From assembly GCF_049800915.1 (NCBI RefSeq), contig NZ_JBNAFY010000005.1, positions 186,001 to 250,000 on the forward strand: a stretch of DNA of 64,000 nt. The letters run 5' to 3'. Of this stretch, positions 40,408-49,304 are shown piece by piece (position 1 is the first letter of the stretch; the number at the start of each line of letters is the position of its first letter). The notes under the pieces were generated by a model, which made no database searches, had not been told where the DNA came from, and was given only the letters and a program-made list of their open reading frames with translations. Origin of the DNA: Amaricoccus macauensis_A (lineage in GTDB: Bacteria > Pseudomonadota > Alphaproteobacteria > Rhodobacterales > Rhodobacteraceae). Position numbers and translations under genes: made by a program.

Positions 40408-41997
40408 ATGAATGCGTCCGGCTATAGCTACAGGCTTTTCGACAGGAACGACTACAGCGCCTTCTGGGCGCTCTTCACCGACAACCTGATCAACCTCATC
40501 GTCTTGTCAGGCATCTGCCAGTTCGTGTTCCAGATGCCGGCCGAGATCGTCTATGGCCGTATCGTGCCGGGCGCTGCCGTGGCCATTCTCGCGGGCATCG
40601 CCGTCTATGTCATGCTGGCCAAGAGAGCCGCCGCCCAGGCAGGCCGCGACGTCACGGCCCTTCCCTATGGCATCAGCACGCCCGTGATGTTCGTCTACCT
40701 CTTCGGCGTCATCGGCCCGATCTACTGGTCCACCAATGACGCGCTTCTCGCCTGGCAGGTCGGCATCGGTGCGGGCTTCATCGGGGGCATCGTCGCGGCC
40801 CTCGGCGCGGTCGTCGGCCCCGCCCTCAAGCGGGTCACCCCGCGGGCGGGCATGCTCGGAACGCTCTGCGGCATCGCGCTCGTCTTCATCGGAACCGTTC
40901 CGCTCGCGGAGATCTTCGAGAACCCCGTTGTCGGGTTCGCCTCCCTCACGATCATCCTCTGGGGGCTCGTCGGGCGGTTCCGCCTGCCGTGGAACATTCC
41001 CGCCGGCCTCCTCGCGCTCGGGATCGGCGTCCTGCTGGCGCTCATCCTCGGTGAGGCCTCCATCAGCGTCGAGGGCCTGGGGTTCTACCCGCCCATGCCC
41101 TATTTCGGCGATCTCGTCGCCGGCATTCAGCACCTGATGAACAACCCCGAACTCTTCCTCGTGCTTGTCCCGGTGCAGATCTACAACTTCATCGAGACCA
41201 TGAACAACGTCGAGAGCGCGGAGGCCGCGGGCGATCACTACCCCGTCGCGGTCTGCCAGGTCACCGATGGTGCCGGCACCATGATCGGCGCGCTCTTCGG
41301 CTCCCCCTTCCCGACCACCGCCTACATCGGCCACCCCGCATACAAGCGCATGGGCGCCCACACGGGCTACATCATCGGCGTCGGGGTGATCGTGCCGCTC
41401 GCGGCCTTCCTCGGCCTGCTCGCGTTTCTCGCGAACCTCATCCCGGTTGCCGCCGCGGCCCCGGTTCTCGTCTTCGTCGCCCTCAGCCTGATCTCCAACA
41501 CCGCCCATTCCGTGAAGCCCGCCCACATGGGGGCCGTGGCCTTCGCCATGCTCCCCCATGTCTCGGATTTCCTCATCATCAAGTGGGGCGCGCTGATCGG
41601 GGCGCTCGGCGCGGTGGGGGCAGAAAACCTCGCCCAGCTCGGGGATCCCGAACTCACCGCCGCCCTCCTCCAGCAGGGCGCGCATTTCAACGGCCACCTC
41701 GCCCTCTCCCAGGGGGCGATCCTCACCGGGCTGATCTGGGGTGCGATCGTCGCAAGCCTCATCGACGGCGAGTTCACCACCTCCGCCGGATTTGCCTTCG
41801 CGGCTGCCGCGATGTCCTCGGTCGGCATCATCCATGGCGCGAGCCTCCAGGTTCCGAGCCTCGACGGCATCACGATCGGCTACCTGATCTCCGGGGCGTT
41901 CTTCTTCCTCTACCCCCGTGTCTTCCCCAGCGGCGCCATGATCGACACCTTCGCGGAGGAGAGCACGGAGTTCGCGCCCCGAACACCGGCGGAATAA
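40408..41997 (+). CDS. NCS2-family (xanthine/uracil/AzgA-like) permease
   Basis: Integral membrane protein of 529 residues with 12-14 predicted helices, resembling nucleobase-cation symporter 2 / AzgA-type permeases: ALPYGISTPVMFVYLF (half-helix region), a NFIETMNNVESAEAAGDHYP-type segment in the second half and GSPFPTTAYIGHPAYKRMGA as the substrate-site loop. The family normally takes up purines or uracil with a proton; members with this exact loop are often annotated only as permeases, so the ligand is uncertain. ATG at 40408 follows GGAAGGGACAG. Confidence 0.8.
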   Translation: MNASGYSYRLFDRNDYSAFWALFTDNLINLIVLSGICQFVFQMPAEIVYGRIVPGAAVAILAGIAVYVMLAKRAAAQAGRDVTALPYGISTPVMFVYLFGVIGPIYWSTNDALLAWQVGIGAGFIGGIVAALGAVVGPALKRVTPRAGMLGTLCGIALVFIGTVPLAEIFENPVVGFASLTIILWGLVGRFRLPWNIPAGLLALGIGVLLALILGEASISVEGLGFYPPMPYFGDLVAGIQHLMNNPELFLVLVPVQIYNFIETMNNVESAEAAGDHYPVAVCQVTDGAGTMIGALFGSPFPTTAYIGHPAYKRMGAHTGYIIGVGVIVPLAAFLGLLAFLANLIPVAAAAPVLVFVALSLISNTAHSVKPAHMGAVAFAMLPHVSDFLIIKWGALIGALGAVGAENLAQLGDPELTAALLQQGAHFNGHLALSQGAILTGLIWGAIVASLIDGEFTTSAGFAFAAAAMSSVGIIHGASLQVPSLDGITIGYLISGAFFFLYPRVFPSGAMIDTFAEESTEFAPRTPAE

Positions 41998-42105
41998 TAC
42001 CGCTCAGCCTGCGGGTCTCAACTTGTGATTGCTCGTGACATCGCCGGTCGACCCGGCTAGGGAATCGGGACCCGCCGAAGGCTCCTGACACCCCGACCCG
42101 CGCGC

Positions 42106-43104
42106 ATGACCCGACCCCAAGGCTATATCCGCTTCGAAGCCCGTGGCCTCTGGCAAGAGACCGCGAATGCAGAACCGAGCGAGGTCATCGTCAAGCTGAA
42201 TGGCCGCACGGTCGTCCTGACCGATTTCGGCGACACGATCCTCGGCCATTGGGCGCGGAACGGACTGATCCCGCAGGAGCGCGATGGCGACAAGGTCACC
42301 TATGCCCTCTCGGACGATGGCAGCGAAACCCTCGTGATCACGGACCGCGACATGAACGCGGCACTTCTTGCCAGCTGGCAGCCGGACCCGCAGCAGCCCC
42401 GGGCCCGGACGCGCCGCAAGTTCCCCCTCCGCATGGTACTGACCCTGACCCTCGGCGCAGGGCTGGTCGCCGCCATCGCGACCCTCGGCCCTCGAGCCAT
42501 CCGCTCACAGACCGAACGTCTGATCCCGCCCGAAAGCGCGGCAGAACTCAGCGACCGCATCCTGCTCGTGCTGATGGATCAGGGCGCGCGCCCCTGCCGG
42601 GGCGCAACCGGCGAACGCAGCCTGGGCCGCCTCGTCGCGGCCATCCAGCCGCCGGGCGAAACACCGGCCCGGGCCCGCGTGCTCACCCATGACGGCCCCC
42701 CCTCGGCCCGACTACCCGATGGCACGATCCTGCTGAGCGGAGAGGCGATCGCCACCGCTGGCACACCCGACGAGCTTGCCGGATGGGTGGCCACGGCGCT
42801 GGCGCGTGACCCCATTCCGTCCTTCGTCGCAACCCTCGGCCCGATGGATCACCTGCGCTACCTCGTGACGACGGAACTCGGGCAATCCGCTTTGGGCGCG
42901 GCGATCGACGCGGCATTCGAGCCGCCCTCGGCCGCGGAAATCTCCGACGCGCTCCACCGCCTGGAGACCGCAGGTGTCCCGATAGCACCCTTCGAGGCCG
43001 CGCTTCTTGCGAATGCCCAGCAGACAGGCGCGCAAGGAAACGCGGCCTCCGCCTTCGAAACCCTCGATTGGACGGCCCTGAAACGGATCTGCGGCGAGCA
43101 ATAG
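42106..43104 (+). CDS. Membrane protein with degenerate M48 peptidase-like domain
   Basis: 332 residues. A cytoplasmic N-terminal domain (about 1-100) is followed by one transmembrane helix (about 109-128) and a C-terminal domain. In that domain SARLPDGTILLSGEAIATAG and TPDELAGWVATALARDP (adjacent) follow the pattern of M48 metallopeptidases (xALPGGxIxxxxGLL...ELAxVLAHELAH), but the zinc motif HExxH is absent (TALARDP), so it should be inactive. No partner is adjacent; 108 bp separate it from the permease. Confidence in the M48 link is moderate. Confidence 0.6.
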   Translation: MTRPQGYIRFEARGLWQETANAEPSEVIVKLNGRTVVLTDFGDTILGHWARNGLIPQERDGDKVTYALSDDGSETLVITDRDMNAALLASWQPDPQQPRARTRRKFPLRMVLTLTLGAGLVAAIATLGPRAIRSQTERLIPPESAAELSDRILLVLMDQGARPCRGATGERSLGRLVAAIQPPGETPARARVLTHDGPPSARLPDGTILLSGEAIATAGTPDELAGWVATALARDPIPSFVATLGPMDHLRYLVTTELGQSALGAAIDAAFEPPSAAEISDALHRLETAGVPIAPFEAALLANAQQTGAQGNAASAFETLDWTALKRICGEQ

Positions 43105-43670
43105 CCCTTCACCCGAATGACAGGGGCCGACCCGGCGCAGGCCCGTGCGGCAATGACCGTGCTTCACAGCCCGTGCTCTTAGACGAGCGCCCCGGAAACC
43201 GTGATCGGCTCTCTCCGAACGCTTAAGTGTTTTGAGGCGAACGGCAGTGAAGAGCCCTTGTAAAACAATGAGGCCTAGCGTCCATGGCCCGGAATCGAGG
43301 TTGCGTAGCACCGCCGGGCCAGCGCCCGTCCGCCCCATGGGCGGGCGCTCTCTTTGACGACATTTGCAAGACCAGTCGCGCGTGATGTTGGCACCATAAA
43401 TCGCGTTGCACAGTCCGCAGGACGCGCCACCCTCGGACGGCCGCTGGCCCCCGTGTCGTGTGAAGGCAGATATCAACTCCGTCCAGCACCGCCGGCATTG
43501 AAGCGACCTGCCGCGAAACTCGGCTCCCCGCCCTTCCTGTCGACTTCTGCGTCCGCGAGTGCCGGAAAAACAAGCGCGCGCGACCGTTCTACGTGCCGCG
43601 CGCCTTGATGATTTTCGGCGGAGATAGCCGCCCCGATCGAGCGACTCCCCCAAGCTCTCTAGGCCGGGGC
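43105..43670. other. 566-bp intergenic region with repeat copy B
   Basis: Between two convergent units. The only structure recognised is repeat copy B (43284-43480). Open frames cross the repeat on both strands, but they lack start signals and their conserved parts coincide with the repeat. No terminator with a T-tract was seen for either flank. Confidence 0.55.
43284..43480. repeat. Dispersed GC-rich repeat, copy B
   Basis: Very close to copy A (26936-27135): same CATGGCCCGGA start, same central hairpin, GACCAGTCGCGCGTG, GGCACCATAAATCGCG and CCACCCTCGGACGGCCGCTG. In one plus-strand frame both copies give VGTINR(A/V)AQSAGRATLG, but differences between copies are roughly half replacement changes, so no coding constraint is evident. 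Confidence 0.85.
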
Positions 43671-44483
43671 TCAGTGCCCCCCGACCACCGCGCCCGCGCT
43701 GCCCCAGATGTAGACAGCCGCGAAGAGGAACAGCCAGACCACGTCGACGAAGTGCCAGTACCAGGCGGCCGCCTCGAAGCCGATATGCTTCTCGGGCGTG
43801 AAATGGCCGTTGTAGAGCCGGGCGAGACAGACGGCGAGGAAGATCGTCCCGATGATCACGTGCGCCCCGTGGAACCCCGTCGCCATGAAGAAGTTGGCCC
43901 CATAGACGTTACCGGAGAAGCCGAACTGCGCATGGCTGTACTCATAGGCCTGGAACATGGTGAAGATGACACCGAGCCCGATCGCGAGCCACAGACCCCA
44001 CTTCATCTGCTCCCGGTCGTTCTCGTGAACCAGCGCATGGTGCGCCCAGGTCGCCGCACAGCCCGAGCAGAGCAGGATCAGCGTGTTGATCAGCGGCAGA
44101 TGCCAGGGGTCGAAAACCTCGATGCCCGGCGGCGGCCAGGTCTCGTCGATGGCGGGCATCGGATACATGGCGTTCTTGAAGAACGACCAGAACCAGGCCG
44201 CGAAGAACATCACTTCCGAGATGATGAACATGATCACGCCGTAGCGCAGCCCGATCCGCACCACGGGCGTGTGATCGCCAACCTGGCTCTCGGTGATCAC
44301 GTCGGCCCACCAGCCATACATCACGTAAAGAACGACCGCGAGCCCGATCAGCAGCAGCCACGGCCCCGAGCCGTGGAACAGCAGCACCGCCCCGAGCAGC
44401 ATGACGAAGGCGCCCACCGCGGCGATGAAAGGCCAGATGCTCGGCGCAAGGATATGGTAATCGTGGTTCTTGTGGCCTGCCAT
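43671..44483 (-). CDS. ctaE: Cytochrome c oxidase subunit III
   Basis: Membrane subunit III of the aa3-type oxidase, 270 residues with seven helices. Motifs: KNHDYHILAPSIWPF at the N-terminus, SEVMFFAAWFWSFF, FMATGFHGAHVIIGTIFLAV and WYWHFVDVVWLFLF. GGGAGAG lies before the ATG at 44483 (MAGHKNHDYHIL); the frame extends ten codons upstream. It ends the ctaC-ctaB-small-ctaG-ctaE cluster. Subunit I is not in the window, as in Paracoccus and Rhodobacter, where it lies elsewhere. Confidence 0.97.
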   Translation of the reverse strand: MAGHKNHDYHILAPSIWPFIAAVGAFVMLLGAVLLFHGSGPWLLLIGLAVVLYVMYGWWADVITESQVGDHTPVVRIGLRYGVIMFIISEVMFFAAWFWSFFKNAMYPMPAIDETWPPPGIEVFDPWHLPLINTLILLCSGCAATWAHHALVHENDREQMKWGLWLAIGLGVIFTMFQAYEYSHAQFGFSGNVYGANFFMATGFHGAHVIIGTIFLAVCLARLYNGHFTPEKHIGFEAAAWYWHFVDVVWLFLFAAVYIWGSAGAVVGGH

Positions 44484-44493
44484 TCGGCTCTCC

Positions 44494-45102
44494 CTACTGT
44501 CTCTCCGGGCCATCCGGAACGGGACCGGACGCGACCTTGGCGTTTTCAGTTAGACCCAGTGCCGTGTCGGCTTCGGGCAGTTCGCTTCTGTGCATCGTAT
44601 AGGACAGCGTGATGTCATGAACATAACGCCCCTCGGTATCCTCGAGCATCGCCGGATCGACGAAAAAACTCACCGGCATCTCGACCCGCTCGCCCGGCTC
44701 GAGAACCTGCATCTCGAAACAGAAACAGGCGATCTTGTCGAAATAGGCGCCCGCGGCATAGGGCGCTACATTGTAGCTCGCGGCCCCCGCGATCGGCTCG
44801 TCGGTCGGGTTGTAGGCCTCGTAGAAGGCCAGCGCCGTCTCGCCGAGCCGCACCTCCATCGTCCGGTCGATCGGCCGGAACTCCCACGGCATGTCCGGGG
44901 CCGTGTTGGCATCGAACCTGACACGGATGGTCTGGTCGAGCACTTCGCTGGCAGGGGCTTCCGCCACGGAGGTCGTCCCGCCGTAGCCGGTCACCTGGCA
45001 GAAGAGCCGGTAGAGCGGAACGGCGGCGAAGCTCCCGGCAAGCATCAGCGGGACCACGGCCAGAAGCCAAAGCGCCGTGCGGCGGTTGCGATTGTCTGCC
45101 AT
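44494..45102 (-). CDS. ctaG: Cytochrome c oxidase assembly protein CtaG/Cox11
   Basis: Copper chaperone that inserts CuB into subunit I, 202 residues. A single N-terminal helix (ALWLLAVVPLMLAGSFAAVP) anchors a periplasmic domain with the Cys-X-Cys copper site in KIACFCFEMQVLEPGE. VPLYRLFCQVTGYGG near the helix is the other hallmark. It lies 10 bases before ctaE and 4 bases after the small transmembrane gene, consistent with one transcript. Confidence 0.96.
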   Translation of the reverse strand: MADNRNRRTALWLLAVVPLMLAGSFAAVPLYRLFCQVTGYGGTTSVAEAPASEVLDQTIRVRFDANTAPDMPWEFRPIDRTMEVRLGETALAFYEAYNPTDEPIAGAASYNVAPYAAGAYFDKIACFCFEMQVLEPGERVEMPVSFFVDPAMLEDTEGRYVHDITLSYTMHRSELPEADTALGLTENAKVASGPVPDGPERQ

Positions 45103-45106
45103 CTGC

Positions 45107-45298
45107 CTAGCCCTCCTCCTCGGTGCTCGGCAGAAGGCTTGGGCGGACCTGGTGGTCGAAGCCCTCCATCCTCTGCCCTTCGCTGAGTTTGACGATCGTC
45201 ACGGCGAACACCAGCAGGACGAAAGCCGCGAGCACGATCCCGAGGCCCACATTCCTGCTCCTGCGCCGTCCATAGATCTCGTGGGTATCTGGCCGCAT
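45107..45298 (-). CDS. Small single-helix membrane protein of the cta cluster
   Basis: 63 residues: MRPDTHEIYGRRRSRNVGL, then one hydrophobic helix (about 21-41, GIVLAAFVLLVFAVTIVKLS) and a polar tail. A conserved small gene sits in this place between ctaB and ctaG in many alphaproteobacteria, called CoxF-like or cytochrome oxidase assembly protein; the function is unclear. Two ATGs in tandem precede it; the second gives better spacing to GGAGG. Confidence 0.8.
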   Translation of the reverse strand: MRPDTHEIYGRRRSRNVGLGIVLAAFVLLVFAVTIVKLSEGQRMEGFDHQVRPSLLPSTEEEG

Positions 45299-45308
45299 CA
45301 TGCCTCCG

Positions 45309-46274
45309 TCAGCCCAGGACCGGCCAGTCGGCAAGCCCGATGCCTGCCGCCCGCAGACCGGTTTCCGCGAGAATTAGCACGAAGTGCAGGAAAAGATAAA
45401 GAATCGAGAAACCGAAGAACTTCTTCTCGGCCTTCAGCGCATCGGCCTCCGCGACGCCCGCGTTTCGCCGCCAGAGCCCCCAGGCCCCGTAGAGCAGCTG
45501 CCCGTTCAGGAGAACCGCACCCGCGAGATAGAGCGGCCCGCCGATGCCCGTGAACCCCATGGCGATGGCCACCGCCGCCACGATCACCGAATAGGCCAGG
45601 ATATGGTTGCGCGTGGATCGATCGCCCGAAACCACCGGCAGCATGGGCACACCGGCGCGCGTGTAGTCCTCGTTGCGGAAGAGCGCCAGCGCCCAGAAAT
45701 GCGGGGGGGTCCAGAGGAAGATCAGCGCGAACATCAGCACGCTCTCGATCGAGACGCCCCCGGTCACCACGGCCCAGCCGATCATCGGGGGAAACGCACC
45801 GGCCGCACCGCCGATCACGATGTTCTGCGGCGTCGAGCGCTTCAGCCACATCGAATAGATCACCACGTAGAAGAAGATCGTGAAGGCCAGCAGCCCTGCC
45901 GCGAACAGATTGGCGAAAAGTGCGAGCATGACGACCGAAAAGACCGAAAGCGTCACGCCGATGGCAAGCGCCTCTTCCCGCGTCACCCGTCCGGACGGGA
46001 TGGGCCGTCCGACCGTGCGCCGCATGATCGCGTCGATATCCCAGTCCCACCACATGTTGAGCGCGCCGGAGGCGCCCGCACCCACCGCGATGCAGAGCAG
46101 GCTCGCGAAGGCGATGACCGGATGAACCGGACCGGGCGCGGCCAGCAGGCCGACAGCGGCAGTGAAGATCACGAGCCGCATCACTCGGGGCTTCAGGAGC
46201 TCCAGGTAATCGCCGAAACCGGCCTCGCGCGCCGGGGCTGAAGTCGCCGCCCCGGTCCAGCTTGCATCCGTCAT
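45309..46274 (-). CDS. ctaB: Protoheme IX farnesyltransferase (heme O synthase)
   Basis: Attaches a farnesyl chain to heme b, the first step to the heme a of the oxidase. 321 residues, nine predicted helices. The prenyltransferase Asp motif NMWWDWDIDAIMRRT is at about 93-107, with RPIPSGRVTREEAL just after and the second conserved loop FLWTPPHFWALALFRNEDY. It begins 23 bp after ctaC and stops 10 bp before the small transmembrane gene. Confidence 0.97.
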   Translation of the reverse strand: MTDASWTGAATSAPAREAGFGDYLELLKPRVMRLVIFTAAVGLLAAPGPVHPVIAFASLLCIAVGAGASGALNMWWDWDIDAIMRRTVGRPIPSGRVTREEALAIGVTLSVFSVVMLALFANLFAAGLLAFTIFFYVVIYSMWLKRSTPQNIVIGGAAGAFPPMIGWAVVTGGVSIESVLMFALIFLWTPPHFWALALFRNEDYTRAGVPMLPVVSGDRSTRNHILAYSVIVAAVAIAMGFTGIGGPLYLAGAVLLNGQLLYGAWGLWRRNAGVAEADALKAEKKFFGFSILYLFLHFVLILAETGLRAAGIGLADWPVLG

Positions 46275-46297
46275 GTCATGCGCCTCAATTCATGCGC

Positions 46298-47185
46298 TCA
46301 GTGCGAAGCCGCAGCCGGCTCGGCACTCTCGCCCATGGCGACAGCTTCCGGGCGCACGCCGCCATGCTCCTCGATCGCCCAGTCGAGCCAGGCTTCATAG
46401 GCCTCTTCGCTCACGACCTTGACGGTGATCGGCATGTAGCTGTGATCCTTGCCGCAAAGCTCGGAGCACTGGCCGAAGTAGATGCCTTCCTCTTCGGCCT
46501 CGAACCAGGTCTCGGCCAGACGGCCCGGCACCGCATCCATCTTCACGCCGAAGGAAGGAATGGTCCAGGAGTGGATCACGTCCGCGCCCGTGATCTGCAT
46601 CTTCACGACCGCGCCGACCGGAACGACCATCGCCGTGTCCGTGGCAAGCAGCCAGTGATCTTCCGTGTAGCCGTATTCCGCCAGATCTTCCTTGGGCAGC
46701 ATCAGGCTGTCGAAGACCATTTCATAGTCGGGATACTCGTAGGTCCAGTACCACTGGTTTCCGATCGCCTTCACGGTCACGTCCGATTCGGGGATCTCGA
46801 GCTGCTTGAAGAGGATCGGCAGCGAGAAGGACCCGATCAGGATCAGGATCAGCACCGGGATCAGGGTCCAGGCGATCTCGATTTTCGTGTTGTGCGTGAA
46901 CCGGGCGGGGTTCGGGTTCGACTTCTTGTTGAACTTGATGATCACGTAGGCCAGCAGCGCGGTTACGAAGAGCACGATGAGAACCATGATCGTGTGCACG
47001 CCGCCCGACAGCCAGTGGATGTCATGGGCGAGTTCGGTCACCGCGGGCTGGTAGTAGGTTCCGCCGGGGGTGGGCACCCCGATCACCGGAAGGTCCCTGG
47101 GTTCGCCACCCTCTTGCGCGAATGCGCTCCCGGCCAGGGCCATCCCCCCGAACGCGGCCATGCCGCCCATCCACTGTCTTACCAT
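46298..47185 (-). CDS. ctaC: Cytochrome c oxidase subunit II
   Basis: Takes electrons from cytochrome c through its CuA centre. 295 residues: signal peptide (cleaved near AFA-QE, residue 23), two helices (about 63-84, 104-124) and a periplasmic cupredoxin domain. CuA ligands are visible: His205 in VIHSW, and Cys240, Glu242, Cys244, His248 and Met251 in QCSELCGKDHSYM. The aromatic electron-entry patch is QWYWTYEYPDYE. It is the first gene of the cta cluster and divergent from tldD. Confidence 0.98.
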   Translation of the reverse strand: MVRQWMGGMAAFGGMALAGSAFAQEGGEPRDLPVIGVPTPGGTYYQPAVTELAHDIHWLSGGVHTIMVLIVLFVTALLAYVIIKFNKKSNPNPARFTHNTKIEIAWTLIPVLILILIGSFSLPILFKQLEIPESDVTVKAIGNQWYWTYEYPDYEMVFDSLMLPKEDLAEYGYTEDHWLLATDTAMVVPVGAVVKMQITGADVIHSWTIPSFGVKMDAVPGRLAETWFEAEEEGIYFGQCSELCGKDHSYMPITVKVVSEEAYEAWLDWAIEEHGGVRPEAVAMGESAEPAAASH

Positions 47186-47339
47186 GCTAACCTTCCCATC
47201 AAGTGCGCTTCACGCCCGGTAACGGTTGTGTTGTCTGTTGATTCAGATCAACCATATTAGCTGGCAAAGGACAAGTCAGGCCATGCAAAGGTCTGACCTC
47301 CCGGCTATACCGGGACGTGTTGCGATCTGGAGTGTTATG

Positions 47340-48764
47340 ATGCCCAATGAGGCCCGTTTCCGCCCGTTTGAGACCGATATCGACGCCGAAGCGGCGCTGA
47401 AAGTGCTGCGGAGTGCCACCGACGGCGCGGATGACGGAGAACTGTTTCTCGAGCGGCGGCGCTCGGAAGCCCTGCTGTTCGACGATGGCAGGCTCCGGAC
47501 CGCGAGTTACGACGCCGCCGAGGGCTTCGGATTGCGCGCCGTGCGCGGCGAGACCGCCGGCTACGGCCATTCCACCGAAATCACCGAATCCGCCCTGTTG
47601 CGCGCGGCCGAGACCGCACGTCTGGCGGTGGCCGAAGGCGGCGGCAGCCTCGCGCTACCGCCCAAGCCGACGAATCAGCGCCTCTACACGGATAACGACC
47701 CGATGGGCGATGCGAGCTTCTCCGTGAAGGTCGAAACCCTGCGCGAGATCGACGACTACCTCCGCGCCCTCGATTCCCGCGTGGTTCAGGTCACCGCGAG
47801 CCTCGCGGCCTCCGTGCAGGAGGTCGAGATCCTGCGCCCCGAAGGCCAGCGCCTCGCCGAGATCCGCCCCATGGTGCGCCTCAACATCTCCGTGATCGTC
47901 GAGGAGAACGGCCGCCGCGAGGCAGGAAGCGCGGGCGGTGGCGGGCGCTACGGCCTCTCCCCGCTCATGACGCGCGACCATTGGCAGGGCGTGGCCCAGG
48001 ACGCGCTTCGCATCGCCGTCGTGAACCTCAAGGCCGAGCCCGCGCCTGCGGGGGTGATGGATGTGGTGCTCGGCCCCGGCTGGCCCGGCATCCTGCTCCA
48101 CGAGGCCGTAGGCCACGGGCTCGAGGGCGACTTCAACCGCAAGAAGACCTCCGCCTTCGCGGGCCTCATGGGCCAGCAGGTCGCAGCAAAAGGCGTGACG
48201 GTCGTCGATGACGGCACCATCCCCGACCGCCGCGGCTCGATCAGCTTCGACGACGAGGGCACGCCCTCCGCGCGCAACGTGCTCATCGAGGACGGCGTTC
48301 TCGTTGGCTACATGCAGGATCGCCAGAACGCCCGTCTCATGGGTGTGCCCGCCACCGGCAACGGGCGCCGACAATCCTACGCACACGCGCCCATGCCGCG
48401 CATGACCAACACTCTGATGGAAAGCGGCACCACGGACCCGGCAGATGTGCTCGCAGGCCTCAAGGACGGGATCTACGCCGTGGGTTTCGGCGGCGGCCAG
48501 GTCGACATCACCAACGGCAAGTTCGTCTTTTCCTGCACCGAGGCCTACCGGGTCCAGGGCGGGAAGGTCGGCGCGCCGGTCAAGGGCGCCACGCTGATCG
48601 GCGACGGCGCAACCGCATTGAAGCACATCCGCGCCATCGGCAACGACATGGAACTCGATCCGGGCATGGGCAATTGTGGCAAGTCCGGCCAGTGGGTGCC
48701 GGTGGGCGTCGGCCAGCCCACGCTCCTGATCGGCGGCCTTACGGTCGGTGGGAGTGCTGTCTAG
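47340..48764 (+). CDS. tldD: Metalloprotease TldD
   Basis: One half of the TldD/TldE (PmbA) protease, which trims modified peptides and helps degrade certain toxins. 474 residues. The zinc motif is HEAVGHGLEGD (His254, Glu255, His259), followed by the nucleophile-side strand SFDDEGTPSARN and the C-terminal GNDMELDPGMGNCGKSGQ. The ATG at 47340 was chosen from two tandem ATGs for its seven-base spacing to GGAG; the open frame begins further upstream. No tldE is next to it. A cluster of hairpins follows at 48827. Confidence 0.95.
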   Translation: MPNEARFRPFETDIDAEAALKVLRSATDGADDGELFLERRRSEALLFDDGRLRTASYDAAEGFGLRAVRGETAGYGHSTEITESALLRAAETARLAVAEGGGSLALPPKPTNQRLYTDNDPMGDASFSVKVETLREIDDYLRALDSRVVQVTASLAASVQEVEILRPEGQRLAEIRPMVRLNISVIVEENGRREAGSAGGGGRYGLSPLMTRDHWQGVAQDALRIAVVNLKAEPAPAGVMDVVLGPGWPGILLHEAVGHGLEGDFNRKKTSAFAGLMGQQVAAKGVTVVDDGTIPDRRGSISFDDEGTPSARNVLIEDGVLVGYMQDRQNARLMGVPATGNGRRQSYAHAPMPRMTNTLMESGTTDPADVLAGLKDGIYAVGFGGGQVDITNGKFVFSCTEAYRVQGGKVGAPVKGATLIGDGATALKHIRAIGNDMELDPGMGNCGKSGQWVPVGVGQPTLLIGGLTVGGSAV

Positions 48765-49225
48765 AGCGAGCGTTTCTTTGACACATCCCCAGTTCGTGCC
48801 GGTGGGCACAGAAGGCCAGAGGATCGCCCCCGGCCCGGGGGTGGGTGCATCGCACCCGCCCATGGGGGCGGGTCGGGTGCGATCCGGGGCTCGCGCCCCG
48901 GCATCCGGTTTCGCGCTCGTCGACGTGCGAAGTAAAAAGTTTGCGCAGAAATTCTGCGCGCGTGAAGTAACCCCCCAAACATTATTGAAGTATATTCATT
49001 AAACAGGTGAAAATCACCACCAACGTTGGTGTTGCCGCACTTCGCGGCAACGGCGCGTCGATGGCGAAGTTTGCATCGCGCAAAGGCCCTCTTGGCCTAC
49101 TCTACATATACCCAGTCGTTGAAATATTGGTTGCGGCGACCCAGCGGCGCTGAGTGGCAATACTGGCACGGCTTTCACATTTGACGCGGAAACGGTAAAC
49201 TAGCGCGCCTGACCCTACACCAATC
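48765..49225. other. 461-bp intergenic region with hairpins and an AT-rich patch
   Basis: Between tldD and the IS element. It holds three GC hairpins (48827-48901, separate entry), then smaller palindromes: GCGCAGAA-A-TTCTGCGC (48943-48959), CACCAACGTTGGTG (49018-49031) and GTTGCCGC-ACTTC-GCGGCAAC (49031-49051). The stretch 48925-49020 is AT-rich (ATTATTGAAGTATATTC). No gene is seen. Dense palindromes next to an insertion element could mark remains of an older element. Confidence 0.55.
48827..48901. repeat. Cluster of three GC-rich hairpins downstream of tldD
   Basis: In order: CCCCCGG-C-CCGGGGG (48827-48841), ATCGCACCCG...CGGGTGCGAT with 10-bp arms and an inner palindromic loop (48849-48883), and CCGGGGC-TCGC-GCCCCGG (48884-48901). 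They start 62 bp after the tldD stop. They may end tldD transcription or form a REP-like element; no T-tract is present. Confidence 0.65.
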
Positions 49226-49246
49226 CACGTGGACACCCTGAAAAAC
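49226..49246 (+). repeat. IS left terminal inverted repeat
   Basis: Starts CACGTGGACACCCTGAAAAA; matches the inverse complement of 50484-50504 at 19 of 21 positions. The exact first base of the element may lie a few bases outside. Confidence 0.75.
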
Positions 49247-49304
49247 CTCTCGCTCGAAAGCGTCTTCCGTGATTCCATCCTCTTGGGGCGAACGGGAGCA
49301 TGGG

